DNA from: Dugong dugon
Taxonomy: Eukaryota > Chordata > Mammalia > Sirenia > Dugongidae
Assembly: GCA_030035585.1 (NCBI GenBank)
Contig: CM057467.1
Coordinates: forward strand, 66,452,941-66,516,940
Length of the DNA: 64,000 nt
Reading direction: 5' to 3'
In this document: positions 1 to 11,339 of the stretch, piece after piece
How positions within the stretch are numbered: position 1 is the stretch's first letter
How the letters are laid out: each line of letters begins with the position of its first letter
Translations under genes and position numbers: made by a program
The notes under the pieces: model-generated
Told to the model about the DNA's origin: nothing
What the model saw: the letters and a program-made list of their open reading frames with translations, nothing else
Database searches by the model: none

Positions 1-394
1 CACCAGAGAGCATGCGAGCCCTGTGCTGCTCAGAGCTGCTCAGGATTTCTGGTCTTAGCCTGTCCATCTGTCTGCATGCCTACTTTCAAAAACCTGCTAA
101 ATCACCCTGGGAGGTTATATCCCACATCTCGCCATACTTGGAATGAGGCTGTTGACAGTATCAGAAGAAATGCCCCATGAAATAGCTGTGTGACTCCGTG
201 ACAGTTAAGTAACCTCTCTGTGGCTAGTTCCCTCATCTTTAAACTCCAAGGGAAGAAGAGGAGCAGACTTATATTTGTGTCACTTTTTTGCCAGGCATAT
301 TAAGTGCTCTAATTCTTCAAAGTAGATACTATATGTTGTCAAAATCACTGACCTCTAGAAATGAGGGAGTCACCTGCTTTAGAGTAGAACGAGT
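1..394. other. No gene recognised
   Basis: Unique-looking sequence with no open frame, splice-flanked exon or repeat that I recognise. Confidence 0.5.
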
Positions 395-612
395 TCCAGT
401 CTTCAATCAGAAGATCTGAATTCAAATTCCAGTTCTGCTTCTTATCAGCTGCCTGAACTGGGGCAATTACTTTAGCTCTCTGATCTCAGCTTCTTTTCTG
501 AAAAGCGAATGTAAGCATACCTTTCTTGCAAGGTTTACGAGATTAAAATGATAACACATGTTCAGTACTTGACACAGTGTCTGTTATGTAATGGGTGCCT
601 AACAAATAACTG
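395..612 (+). repeat. MIR SINE remnant
   Basis: It follows the MIR order: a segment on incomplete voiding of fluid-type text such as TTCAAATTCCAGTTCTGC, then a run like ACTTTAGCTCTCTGATCTCAGCTTC, an A-rich AAAAGCGAATG stretch and the ending GTCTGTTATGTAATGGGTGCC. It is strongly diverged. Confidence 0.65.
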
Positions 613-1402
613 TAGCATTAGTGTTAGTGAGTATGTGTGTGTGTAAGCCCAAATTTATTCATTAATTCAAAAGACTAATGCATGTGTGCCTATTCATTGA
701 TTCAAAAGGCTAATTGTCATTAAAGAGAGAAATCTGGCTCCTGCTGACTCTGGAACAACCCTGCAGAGTTGCCTAAGGAAGAAGGATTCAACTACAGACA
801 TCTGTAGCAATTCATAACTTGTCTTTATAACTTCTCTTACGTCGCTCATATTTGAAATGACCGTTGTTTTTCTCTAACCATAAATGGATAACATGTAGAG
901 CATGTCTGTCCAGACTGACAGTAACACAGCCACTCACTGTATCTCAATTTCAGTTGCTGTGGAATATGAGTGCCTTTTATGGGAAGTCCCTCTTAAGGAA
1001 CCAAAAGTGAACTTTAGGTTTATCTTGTAGCTTTTCTATACATCATACCAATCCAAAGTATGCACCCAATTTGATGACAGTTTACCTAGCTGTGTTCTCC
1101 TGATGAAATAACAAACTCATGGCTGTTTTTTTTAAATATGTATAGACTTATAAAAACATGATTGATTTGCAAATGCGGAAGTAAAAATCCTACCTTGGAA
1201 AAATGATACAATATTTCAAATCATTCAGTTGAATGATATTAATTGAGCAGTTAATAATTATAACATGCCACGTATACTGAGTCTTTCCATGGGCTAAATA
1301 TTTTGCATACATTTTGTCATTAATTACCAAAATAGAATTGATGCTACAGATTTCAGTTCTACTGATGAAGGTTAGCAAGGTTAAGCTTATGAAGTTTAAT
1401 GA
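613..1402. other. No gene recognised
   Basis: AT-rich intergenic-type sequence. A short TG run lies near 634. The short open frame near 1190-1378 on the minus strand has no homology that I recognise. Confidence 0.45.
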
Positions 1403-1590
1403 GTTGCCATTTAGTCGATTTCAATTTATGGAGACCTCATGTGTGTCAGAGTAGAACTGTGCTCCATAGGGTTTTCAATGGCTGATTTTTCAGAAATAAA
1501 TCACCAGGCCTTTTCTTCCAAAGCACCTCTGGGTGGACTCAGATGGTTAGCATCTGAGCACATTAACTGTTTGCACCACTCAGGTACTCC
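1403..1590 (-). mobile_element. AfroSINE (antisense)
   Basis: Read on the minus strand it has the AfroSINE order: head near 1590, a middle section, then GAGCACAGTTCTACTCTG and a GTCTCC..AAATTGAAATCGACTAAATGGCAAC tail. Flanks share a short AAGTTTA match (about 1392 and 1596), a possible target duplication. The copy is diverged. Confidence 0.85.
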
Positions 1591-1807
1591 TTAGAAAGTT
1601 TATAAAGGTTAAAGAGTTTGCCCAAGGGTGAAAAGATAGTAAGAGACAAGAGTCCTTTTCTCTGGTCTAGTTGGATTCAGAGCTCTTAACCACTATGCAA
1701 TACGGTGTTTTCTTTTATTGCAATAACTATGTACTAAATTGTATTAGGTTCTGGAGCTATAAAACCTAAAAAGACCCAGTTCTTGTGCCCGAGGAGCTTA
1801 GGATCTA

Positions 1808-2115
1808 GAACTGTGCTTTCCAATAATGTAGCATACTGAACAATTAGAATGTGTCTAGTGCAAATTGACATATGCTGTAAGTATAAAATATATGCTGGAT
1901 TTCAAAGACAGTACTAAAAAAAGAATATAAAATATCTCAATATTTTTCAGTGATTACATGTTAAAATGGTAATCTTTTGAACATATTGATTAAATAAAGT
2001 GTATTCATAAAATTGATTCTGTTTCTTTTATGTTTATAATGTGGCTAGTATACAATTTTTAATTATATATATGGCTTTTAATGTCTTCTATTTGACGATG
2101 CTGGTCTAAGAGGCA
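1808..2115 (-). repeat. Ancient ~300-bp DNA-transposon-like repeat, copy 1
   Basis: Its reverse complement aligns by eye with 17920-18245: both have a segment on AGTCTTTGAAATCCAG, an AT-rich core with AATATTTT, and a terminal GTGGCTAGT near one end. I recognise it as a widespread mammalian repeat but cannot name the family with confidence. Confidence 0.5.
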
Positions 2116-3607
2116 AAGAACACGGGCAATTTAAATGCGGTTTGATTATTGTTTCAAAAGAGTACTGGATGACGTGGTAGCACATACAAAGACCTAAAGA
2201 ATCATAAAAGCTTCCTGAGAGAGGCGAGGGCTACAGGAGTAGTTATTAGACAGGTAAGAAGGAAAGGTATTTTAGAAAGAGAAAATAAAATGTTTCACTC
2301 CAAAAGTGAGAAATGGTTCACACATTTAGAAGAACATCAAGACATTCAATAAAGTGCAAGGAGTGGGAAGATAGCAGTAGCAAATGCCTCAAGGATTTTA
2401 AAAGGAGAATGTTCATTATGGAAGACTGGGAGCTACTTAGCACTAGGGATCTTAAATATAACGAATTCCAAATGTAACTGTATAAAGGAATGTTATTCTC
2501 TGAGCAAATACAGGCCTTTTTGTCGCAGCCAGTCCTGACCTCAGTAAAGAACATCAAGCAAAGCTGTATTAAGCAAATCAATCTTATTGATTGGGATTTT
2601 TTTACTTGTGTAAGGCACTTGTGCTTTACATATTTATGTTCTATTCATCACTGACTACTTGAGACCTAGGGTGTCCCTGTAGTCTCTATGTCCTCAAAAT
2701 TATCAGAACACATAGGACATCCCAAGTGGTCCACAGAAGTTTACTTCACTGTAAGAGGTCCACAGAAGTTTACTTCACTGTAAGAAAGCATAAATGAATG
2801 AATGAATCAATAAATAAATCAATAAATTAAAATCCTAGCTCTCTATCTAACTTGATTAGTGTCCTTGGACAAGTAACTTAATTTGTCAGTAACTTTTTAT
2901 TTTCTCACAAGCTACATGAATTTCCTTCTTTGCTTAATATTCTGTGGTCCCATTCAGGGACAGATTACCCAATAAGTAAAGTAAACGTATGCTTAGGGCA
3001 TCAACAAAACAGGGGCACCAGTTGTCCAAAGCAAAGACCCATAGATGCCAAGCAGACAGGACACAAGGAAAACTGAGCACCACAGTGGAAGGGAACTGGC
3101 AGGGCACTAAATGAAATTGATACCAGCTCCAGTGCCTGAGAATGTGTTGGCTGGAAATACAGTTCATACAGTGTCACGAGGGCACCCAAGAGCAAGGCTG
3201 TTTAAGCCATAACGTCCCTACCATTTCTTTGTTGATATCTGTCTCCTATGGTCCCCATCCATATAATTGATATTCCTTATCTCAGCAGGTCTCTTGGGAG
3301 TATACGATTTCTTTCTAATAAACAAGAGGAGGGGTTGGATGTAGAGTCTAACTCTTTCTACATTCGCCTAATATGCAACTGGGATCCAAGATGAGTGGTT
3401 ACTGGTCAAGGACAGATTATATTAATAGATAACATGTCTCTGATCTATTTTGAGAGAACTGTCTTGTACATCCATATCTACCGATCCAGCAACTCCAGCC
3501 TGGAAGGCTAGTGATGCTCTTTGCCATGATATAAACACAAGGGTATGCTCTTGTGCACATCCTGGTAAACAACCAGTGGAAACTCCAGTCCCAAATAAAG
3601 CACAACA
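2116..3607. other. No gene recognised; contains a tandem duplication
   Basis: Unique-looking sequence. A perfect 29-bp tandem duplication lies at 2728-2785, followed by a GAAT/AATC-rich simple repeat to about 2828. Minus-strand open frames near 2934-3195 and 3417-3620 show no family features. Confidence 0.45.
2728..2785. repeat. 29-bp perfect tandem duplication
   Basis: The unit GGTCCACAGAAGTTTACTTC... occupies 2728-2756 and is repeated without mismatch at 2757-2785. A degenerate AATGAATGAATC/AATAAATC run follows at about 2793-2828. Confidence 0.95.
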
Positions 3608-4865
3608 GTGAAGGACTCAAATAAGTTGACCACTTGCAATGAATTCAATCAAGGCATGCAACAGAAAATTTTAGAACCTAATGAATATGTCATTTTCATA
3701 CCTTGTGCTGCACATTCAGTTAATCTTGTAGAACACATCACAGTAGATTGTTGTTCGGAAGCAGTTGATTTTTCTTCCCTACTGTTCAGTTACTCTGCAC
3801 ATTTTTTGCAGCCTCTACTCACCAATGGACAGTTTTTAAAACACATTTAGGCAATGATCGAGTGTTAAAATGTCTTTCTAATACATGTTGGGAAGCATAT
3901 GCTGTAGTAACAAGTAAAATCCTGGAATCATACACTCAGATTCTAGGTGCCTTAGAAAATATTACTGAAGACCAGACACAAAAGGGAGCTACCAAAGAGA
4001 AGCTGAAAACATTGCCAACAAAATGCGAACACTAGAGTATGTATTTATGTTGGTTATGTGGAATAATATATTGCAGCATTTCCATCAGATGAGTCAAGAT
4101 CTCCAAAGTTCAGAAGTATATTTAAAAACATGCACAGGTCTCTACCAGTCATCAACAGGGTATTTACATACTTTAAGAGAACACTTTGAAATTTTTGAAA
4201 ACACAACAAAACAAATAATGCCAAATACTGATTATCAAGCAGTTCACTGAGGCAGAGGCATTAGAAAGAAACAAGTAAATGAGGGAAGTGCTCCAAAAAC
4301 ATTGAGGGCCAAAGACCAATTAGCATAATCACATAATACACCATCATTGACACACTTGAATCTTGCATGAAAAGAAGGAAGAGAGTGTATGAAGTTCTTT
4401 CAAATAAATTTTCCTTCTTAAACAGTGTGGATATACCTGATGAAGAATGCATGAAGTCATCCAAGAAATTAGTGCAGGCTTATCCCAATGACTTAAATGC
4501 AAACTTTATGGAGAAGTGCAACAATTTCATTCTTACATTAGAACTAAGTTTACAGATTCAGGAAAGACAAATTTTACACATGTAGGCATGTATAATTCCA
4601 TAATAGAAGATAAACCATAACATATATTTCTCAATTTTGAAATTGCTTTACACATACCCTAACTTTAATGATCACAAACTGCCCAACAGAACATTCATTT
4701 TTGTTCCTAAAGAGACAGAAAAACCCTCAAAGTATAACAATGCTTCAAGAAAGACTCGATTTATTATCCTTATTATACATGGAAGTAGATATTGTTTGGT
4801 GGCTTAATTTTGACAAAATCATTGAAGAATTTCTAAGAGCAAAGAATAGAAAGAAATGTTCTTAA
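3608..4865 (+). pseudogene. Decayed hAT transposase, ZMYM1-like
   Basis: At least four open pieces in changing frames, 3608-3850, 3853-4035, 4023-4250 and about 4335-4585, followed by a C-terminal piece at about 4640-4865, line up in order with the C-terminal half of hAT-type proteins of the ZMYM1/DUF4371 group. Visible family features are the PCAAHSVNLV block (about residues 35-44 of the first piece), the NTCWEAYAVV block near 3885, a FVFMLVMWN-like block near 4047, and the hAT dimerisation region with EHSFLFLKRQK, ERLDLLSLLYMEVDI and FDKIIEEF at 4690-4845. Catalytic integrity cannot be claimed, because frames shift near 3851 and 4020 and stops fall at 3850, 4035, 4250 and 4585. No zinc-finger N-terminus is visible upstream. 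It is either a remnant of a DNA transposon or a retrocopy of a domesticated gene; no poly(A) tail is seen. Confidence 0.75.
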
Positions 4866-5042
4866 TTATAACATATTAGAGATGAAAGATCTATCTAAAA
4901 ATAAAACAGTAATTTGTTGTAATATCTGTTTTCTGATCATAAAATTTTCTTTTATGACATCTATTTATTTATTACAAAATAAGCATTAAAAATTTTCTTC
5001 ACTGTAGAACATGTGGAATACTATTTTTGCAGAAAACATGGT

Positions 5043-5547
5043 TGTTATAGATTAAATTGTACCCCCCAAAAAATTAACATGGCTAGGCCATGATTCCCAG
5101 TATTGTATGATTGCCCACCATTTTGTCATCTGATGTGATTTTCCTATGTGTTGTAAATCTTACCTCTATGATATTAATGAGGCAGAGAGATTAGAGGCAG
5201 TTATGTTAATGAGACAGGACTCAATCTACAAGATTAGTTTGTGTCTTAAGTCAATCTCTTTTGAGAGATAAAAGAGAGCAGAGAGACAGGGGGACCTCAT
5301 TACCACAAAGAAAGAAGAGCCAGGATTTCGGACATTGTTTGAGCCCAAGGTTACTGCACTGAGAAGCTCCTAGACCAGGGGAAGACTGATGACAAGGACT
5401 TTACCCCAGAGCCAACAGAGAGAGAGAAAGGTTTCCCCTGGAGCTAACATTGTCCTTTTAGCTTCCGAGACTGTGAGAATAAATTTCTCTTTGCTAAAGC
5501 CATCCACTTGTGGAATTTCTGTTGTATCAGCACCTATAACTAAGACA
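5043..5547 (+). repeat. 5' LTR of the MaLR element
   Basis: Starts TGTTATAGATTAAATTG and ends TAACTAAGACA. A polyadenylation signal AATAAA lies near 5481, and a TATA-like GATAAAAGAG near 5267. Numerous substitutions separate it from the 3' LTR, so the insertion is old. Confidence 0.85.
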
Positions 5548-6787
5548 GAATTTGATTGAAAGAGTGGGGTGCTGCTCTAACAGACACCTAAAATGTGGAA
5601 GCAGATTTGAAACTGTGAATGGGTACAGGCTGGAAGAGTTTTAAAGTGCTTAATAGTTAAAGCCTAGATTGCCTCGAAGTGATTGTTGGTGGAATTATGG
5701 ACATCAATCATAGTTCTGGAGAGGACTCGGAAGGAAGTGAGGAGAGCTGTTACACTAGAGACAGTGCAGATGGTGAGAAGAAGCTGCAGAGAACTGGCAG
5801 CAGCAGAAACAGGAGACCTGCACTGTCTCGTGCTGGTGCTGACCCCTGGAGCGAGAGAGCTGAGTGCCTTTGTGTAGGAGGCTTCCTGATGGATAGGGTG
5901 CCTCTGGACACTTATCAGTGGAGCTAAAGAGCTTTGGAACACTAGCCCCAGCAGGACAGACTAGGGAGGTGAGGCCCAAGGGGCCAAGAGGCCAAGGAAC
6001 CATGAAGTAGAAGCTGAAGAGACAAGGAACACAGGAAGCAGAGCTTCCTCATTTTCAAAGGGTAGGGCTACGACCTCTGGGGTCTCAAAATGTGGCACGA
6101 TGGCCTCTGGGGTTTGGAGTTTCAAAGGGTGGGGCCGCAGCCTCCTAGGTTTCAAAGAGTCAGATCTTCATCAACTCAGTTCCAGAGTGTGGGGCTGCCT
6201 TTTATGAGTACCAGCAGGATGGGGCTAGATCCACTTCCCAAAGCTGCAATGGTGGGGCTGCCATGCCTAGGGGCAGAAGAACACAGCCTACTGGGGCTGA
6301 GGGGGTGCGGTCGCCACTCAGATATACTAGGAGAATGGCGCCGCCCAAATCCAAGGGAGCAAAGTTGCCATTCCAGGGGGCCTGGAAGGTGGAGCCGAAG
6401 CCCAGGGCCAAGAGACCTCCACCAAGAATCCAGAGAATGTGGCCACACCCGGAGTCTGGAGGGCAGGGCCATTGATCAAATGGTCTCAGATAATAGAGGA
6501 TTATTTTCAAGCCTTGAGAGGTAATGTAATGTGTTCTGCTGAGTTGCTTGGTGCCTATTATTCCTTCTTTCTTTCCAAATTTCCCGTTTGTAATGCAAGT
6601 GTCTAGCTTGTGCCTTTTCCACCATTGTACTTTGGAAGCAGATAACTTATATTCTAGAATTCACAGATGTAGAAGAATTTTTGGATTTTGGACTTGGAGT
6701 TGATTTAAGACTTTTGGGATGATATGATGGGATGAAAGTGTTTTACATGTGGCAAGGACATGAATTTTGGAGGGCCAAAGGGGCTAA
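5548..6787 (+). repeat. MaLR internal region, non-coding
   Basis: About 1.24 kb between the LTRs. Open frames exist on both strands, the longest being 144 codons at 6090-6524, but MaLR internal sequences do not code and no retroviral motif is present. A purine-rich tract GGAGGGCCAAAGGGG (about 6769-6783) sits directly before the 3' LTR, where a polypurine tract belongs. Confidence 0.8.
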
Positions 6788-7302
6788 TGTTATAGATTGA
6801 ATTGTTTCCCCAAAAAAATGTGTATCAACTTGGCTAGGCCACGATTCCCAGTATTGTGTGATTGTCTACCATTTTGTCATCTGATGTGATTTTCCTATGT
6901 GTTGTAAATCCTACCTCTATGATGTTAATGAGGCAGGATTAGCAGCTGTTAATGAGGCAGGACTCAATTTACAAGATTAGGTTGTGTCTTGAGTCCATCT
7001 CTTTTGAGATATAAAAGAGAAGGAAGCAAAGTCAGGGGGACCTCATTACCACCAAGCAAGAAGAGCCAGGAGTGTGTGTATCATTTGGACCTGGAGTCCC
7101 TGTGCTAAGAAGCTCCTAGACCAGGGGAAGACTGATGACAAGGCGCTTCCCCCAGAGCTGACAGAGAAAGAAAACCTTCCCCTGGAGCTGGCACCCAGAA
7201 TTTGAACTTCTAGCCTCCTAGACTGTGAGAGAGAAATTTTCTCTTTGTTAAAGCCTTCCACTTGTGATATTTCTGTTATAGCAGCAGTAGATAACCAAGA
7301 CA
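6788..7302 (+). repeat. 3' LTR of the MaLR element
   Basis: Starts TGTTATAGATTGAATTG and ends ATAACCAAGACA. It matches the 5' LTR through its length, including the AGACCAGGGGAAGACTGATG block. The AATAAA of the 5' copy is degraded to AGAAATTT here. Confidence 0.85.
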
Positions 7303-9328
7303 GTGGTATGTAGCAAAAATCTTAGCACCTGCATCCACTAAAAATTTTATAATCCAGTTCATCTCATTCTGCTAAAATGGCATACAACACTTTTGCATTC
7401 AATCACTAATATTATAATCACATTTAAAATGAAGTTCCATCAGGGATAGCTAAGACACACATATACACAGACACACACACACATGTATCCTGTTTGAACG
7501 CGTGAGTAAGCAGAGGAAGGGGAACCACAGATTATCAATGCTTAGGATCCTCACACGCCTTAATCCAGCTGTGGTCCCATGCATTCAGGAATGCATGTTT
7601 TCAAGGATTTATCTTCTTTCTTCCTCAGCTCAATTATTAGGAAAAAAGCCAAAACAATAGCAGTAAGAGCAATACACCTATATATCAAATTTAAAATTCA
7701 CTTAATAGTAGAAATGTGCTAAGGAATCTTCTCCTTTTTATTTAGAAGTCTATCCTTTCATGAGCAAAGGAACAGTTTATCCACCTGGTTTTCAGTTTTA
7801 AGAATCTGTTATAAGTACATGTCCTGATTGTATTTAGATATTTAAAAATATAGAGAGAGAGAATGGAACCATGAAGTCACCAAAAAAAAAAAAAAAAAAA
7901 GAAAAAAATCATGTTTTTCCGTCAGTTTTTATTTCAAAGACTCTCAAGGATTTTCACAAACTATACAGGCATACGTGTCGCCTTTCTTCATGTTTAAATA
8001 ATGCCTGGAACACAAGCACTCAATGAATACTGTCTGGTAATACATGAAATGAAACAGGTATACTTGAGATTATGGAAAGAGATTTCCCTAGGTTGTATGC
8101 TGCTTTCTAAATTAGTGTGTATTTGTGGAGTCCCTGAGTGAGAGTATTTTCTGTTTTCATTTATCTTTCCCCCAAGTTCCTAGGGATAATTCTAACTAGC
8201 ATTTATTCAAGATCAATTTTAGAAGAAATAAGTTACTTACTCAAAGACACAGTCTGGTGAAAAGTGATTCCTTTTTAGATTGGCTGCTTTCAAATTCAGA
8301 GCTAAAGTTATTTTATACACTGTAATTAAGTTGAAATTGTGATATAGTGGTTTAATACCTTTTATGAAACTGCCATACTTCTGACATATCACATATTTTC
8401 ATGCTCTGAAAAACTCCAGTAAATTACTTTGAGGATTATACTGCATCTATTTTTTTTACAGATAGAAATTTTCATCAAATTTATTCATCCAGTGCACCTT
8501 TACTGAGCAACTAGGATGTGTTTAGGTGTTAGGATACAAAGATGAATACCAGAGTCTCTGCCTTCAAGATTTTCAAGATTTCACAGTCTCATAGGGAATA
8601 CACACACATTACATAAATGCGCACACACACACTGAGGTATGCATATACATGTACACACATATGTGAAAATAATATTATTAAGTATATATATAAGAATATT
8701 ATAATAAATATATATTTTATTTTGTAGAAAAATTGATAGAAGGGTAGGACACCGTGTTAGAATTCTCAGTAAAGCATTCACTAAGTGAGCATTAGTCATG
8801 CAAGAGATTTATTTGTGGAGGAACAAGGAGATGGTCAGTATAAGTACTCTGATCATGATGCAGGTCTGACACCTTTGGAAGGAGAAAGGAAAGAAAGAAG
8901 ATTTTAGGTAGGAAGCATCTCAGGCTGCATTGTAATTCCAAGAAAAGTTTAGCCAAGACAATGCGGAAACCCTCAAACCAATGTCATCTATGGAAAGAGT
9001 TCTACTTCTTGTCAGAATGTACCCTCAATGTGCTTCTCTCTCTTGGGCTATGAACTGCCTGAAGGAAGCATGACCTCAAAAGGAACACAGTGGTGAATCC
9101 AGAGAGGCAAAAGCTGAGGCCATCAGTCTTTGATGCTCCTCACAGCAGGAGATATGAGTGGCTCATTTTCATGGTTGCCAAAGACACTTAGTCCATCTTA
9201 GGGGACTAAGAAAGGTGCCTTAAAAAGACATAGCACCTGATCTAAGACTTCTGAATTGAGTAAAGATGGTCAGATGAAGGCTGCTGGGGGCAGGGTATTT
9301 GAATAATAAGGTATTGCTTAAGTTATGC
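7303..9328. other. No gene recognised; simple repeats
   Basis: Contains a short CA run (about 7453-7482), an A-tract (7881-7899), CA/TA-rich tracts at 8599-8720 and an L2-like piece at 8485-8590. No exon candidate. Confidence 0.5.
8485..8590 (-). repeat. L2-like LINE remnant
   Basis: Antisense L2-type wording: TTTACTGAGCAACTAGGATGTG, then AGGATACAAAGATGAATACC, then CTGCCTTCAAGATTTTC and a CACAGTCT ending. Confidence 0.5.
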
Positions 9329-9502
9329 AGAGCCCTGATGGTGCAATATTTAAGCACTTGGCTGCTAACCAAAAAGCCTGCAGTTTGAAACCACCAGCAG
9401 CTCCTTGGAAACCCTATGGGGCAATTCTACTCTGTCCTATAGGGTCGCCACGATTCGTAATCAACCCTACAGCAACAGGTTTGCTTTTGTTGTTGTTGTT
9501 TG
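9329..9502 (+). mobile_element. AfroSINE
   Basis: Head AGAGCCCTGATGGTGCA, a GGCTGCTAACCAAAAAG block, CCTTGGAAACCCTATGGGGC, then CTATAGGGTCGCCACGATTCG and an ATCAACCCTACAGCAACAGG tail ending in a TTG run. Flanks share TTAAGT (about 9318 and 9505), a possible target duplication. Confidence 0.9.
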
Positions 9503-9589
9503 GGTTAAGTAAGACAATTACTAGCAGTTTGATTTGTAAATGTAAAGCAGTAACTGGTGAAAGATGAGGCTGATGAGGTTAGGCAGAGG

Positions 9590-9735
9590 CCAAATTAAGA
9601 ATGGATTTATGTTGCAATATAATTTTCCAGTGGGTGATGGGAAGCATTGAAAGTGTTTAATCAAGGCATGCCATAATTAGATATAAAGTTTACTAGATTA
9701 CTATGGTAGCTGGTCAGGAGGATAGACAAGAATAG
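9590..9735 (-). repeat. L2-like LINE remnant
   Basis: Antisense L2 3'-region wording: GGCAGAGGCCAAATTAAGAATGG, then GGGAAGCATTGAAAGTGTTTAATCAAGGCATG, then ACTATGGTAGCTGG. Confidence 0.45.
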
Positions 9736-10129
9736 AGGAAGTTATATCTATTGGGAAGCTAGTTTAGTAAGATAAGGACCTGCATTGTAACGTGGTAATA
9801 GGAATGAAGAAGAGGAGAGGACATATGATATTTAGGTTGCAAAATAAATAAGATTCGTTTATGGAGTATGAAGGAGTTGGAAAGACTCAAGGATAACTTG
9901 CAATGGTCTGTCTTCATTCTCTGGTGGATGATAGTCCTATTAACCAAAATAGACATATAGGAGGGCTTCACCAAGGAATGTGTCGATAGTGAGAAGATCA
10001 TTTGACTGGGTGCAGAGATTTTGGAAACATTGATTTTCTTAGGTGGAGAAGGGAAGACCTCACAGATGACACAGAAGACAATATTAGAGAGATATAAGGA
10101 GACTTCAGACAAAGTAGAATTACAGAATG

Positions 10130-10290
10130 TGGGAGTCCTGGTGGCCTAGTGGTTAAGAGCTCTGCTGCTAACCTAAAGGTCGGCAGTTCAAATCCACCAG
10201 TTTCAGTTCACTCCTTGGAAACCCTATGGGGCAGTTCTACTCTGTCCTCTGGGGTTTCTGTGAGTCAGAATTGACTGGACAGTAACAAGT
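10130..10290 (+). mobile_element. AfroSINE, T-rich tail invaded by an L1 3' end
   Basis: Head GGGAGTCCTGGTGG, tRNA-type B box GGCAGTTCAAATCC (about 10182-10195), ACCCTATGGGGCAGTTCTACTCTG, and tail GAGTCAGAATTGACTGGACAG. The T-rich tail from 10291 appears again at 10511 because an L1 fragment landed in it. Confidence 0.9.
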
Positions 10291-10310
10291 TTGGTTCTTT
10301 TTTTTTTTTT

Positions 10311-10510
10311 ATTTAGGTGAAAGTTTACATAACAAATTAGTTTCTCATTAAGCAGTTAATACACAAATTGTTTTGTAACATTGGTTGCCAGCCACGCAAT
10401 GTGTCAATGTTTTCCTCTTCTCCACCCCGGGTTTCCTGTTTCCATTCATACAGTACAGTCTTCCTGTCCCTTCCTGCCTTCTTTCCTTTGCTTTTGGGCT
10501 GGTGTGAACA
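10311..10510 (-). mobile_element. 5'-truncated L1 3' end inside the SINE tail
   Basis: Minus-strand L1 3' UTR: TTTAGGTGAAAGTTTACATAAC, then GTTTCTCATTAAGCAGTTAATAC and TTTTGTAACATTGG, matching 30090-30180 and 30330-30410. The same T-rich string TTGGTTCTTTTTTTTTTTTT flanks it at 10291-10310 and 10511-10530, a target duplication within the older SINE tail. Confidence 0.8.
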
Positions 10511-10533
10511 TTGGTTCTTTTTTTTTTTTTTTC

Positions 10534-11339
10534 ATAGAAGCATCAAGTTTCAAGAAGAGTCCATTAACAGTTATGGCATTACAGTGTGCTACAGCTAGCT
10601 GGTACTGGCTTTGTAAGAGTTGATTGCTAATTTTTTAGAATTTTACAAGCTAGTTGTTAAGTGCAACCAGTATTAAGAATTAAATGATACAAACTTACAA
10701 TAAAATAAATCATATTAAAAACAGTTACTCAAAACTCATCGCTCTTTTATTATTTTACTACATTTTACTAGTATCTATGATCTTGAGTTATTTCTATCTC
10801 TTGTATCTGAACAGTAGACGGAATACTATCTAATAGTTTACATCTGCTTATCTCCTCCCAATTCCGTGCTCATTAACATCATATCAGTAGCTTGAAATTA
10901 GCAATGGTGGATTATTTTTACTATGGAAATCAGTAAATGCTATACATATATATTTTTTCCTGGGGAACCTTCTGTTAATGGGATGCTAATCGTGGGTAAC
11001 CTAGGGAGTACAGTTTCAATCTAGATGCACAGGAGACGGTTAGTTCATTAGGAACAATCAATGCTTTAGGGTATCAGGGCTGTATTATTTGAAGAATTGA
11101 TTGAGACAGGCTTCAAGAGACTTGAGTTTGTTAACAGGCCCAGCAAAATGAGTTAGTAGGATGGGAAACACTAAAACTGCCCTATAACTGGAATAACTGA
11201 GATATTACAGTCCTCCCATGGGAAAGGGGTCAAGAGGTGGCCCAGGTGGGTAGAAGAATTGTTACTTTCTCTTCTGTGCTGAATGAGCTATCACAAAGTA
11301 TGAATATAGAAGGCTTGGTGGGAGTGAGGGGTTGGTAGG
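10534..11339. other. No gene recognised
   Basis: AT-rich sequence with no recognised repeat or exon. Confidence 0.45.

Larger units (their letters stand above)
5043..7302 (+). mobile_element. MaLR (ERVL-MaLR) retrotransposon, LTR-internal-LTR
   Basis: Two similar LTRs in the same orientation flank about 1.24 kb of internal sequence. Both start TGTTATAGATT and end AAGACA. The flanks ATGGT (5038-5042) and GTGGT (7303-7307) match at 4 of 5 positions, as expected for the 5-bp target duplication of this class. The internal part has text typical of MaLR internal sequence (CCTAGATTGCCTCGAAGTG, GAGGACTCGGAAGGAAGTGA). MaLR elements encode no proteins of their own, and no gag, pol or env frame is seen. 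Confidence 0.85.

Noticed and set aside
6090-6524. 144-codon open frame between the MaLR LTRs
   Set aside because: It lies in MaLR internal sequence, which does not code, and frames open on both strands simply because the stretch is GC-rich. No retroviral motif.
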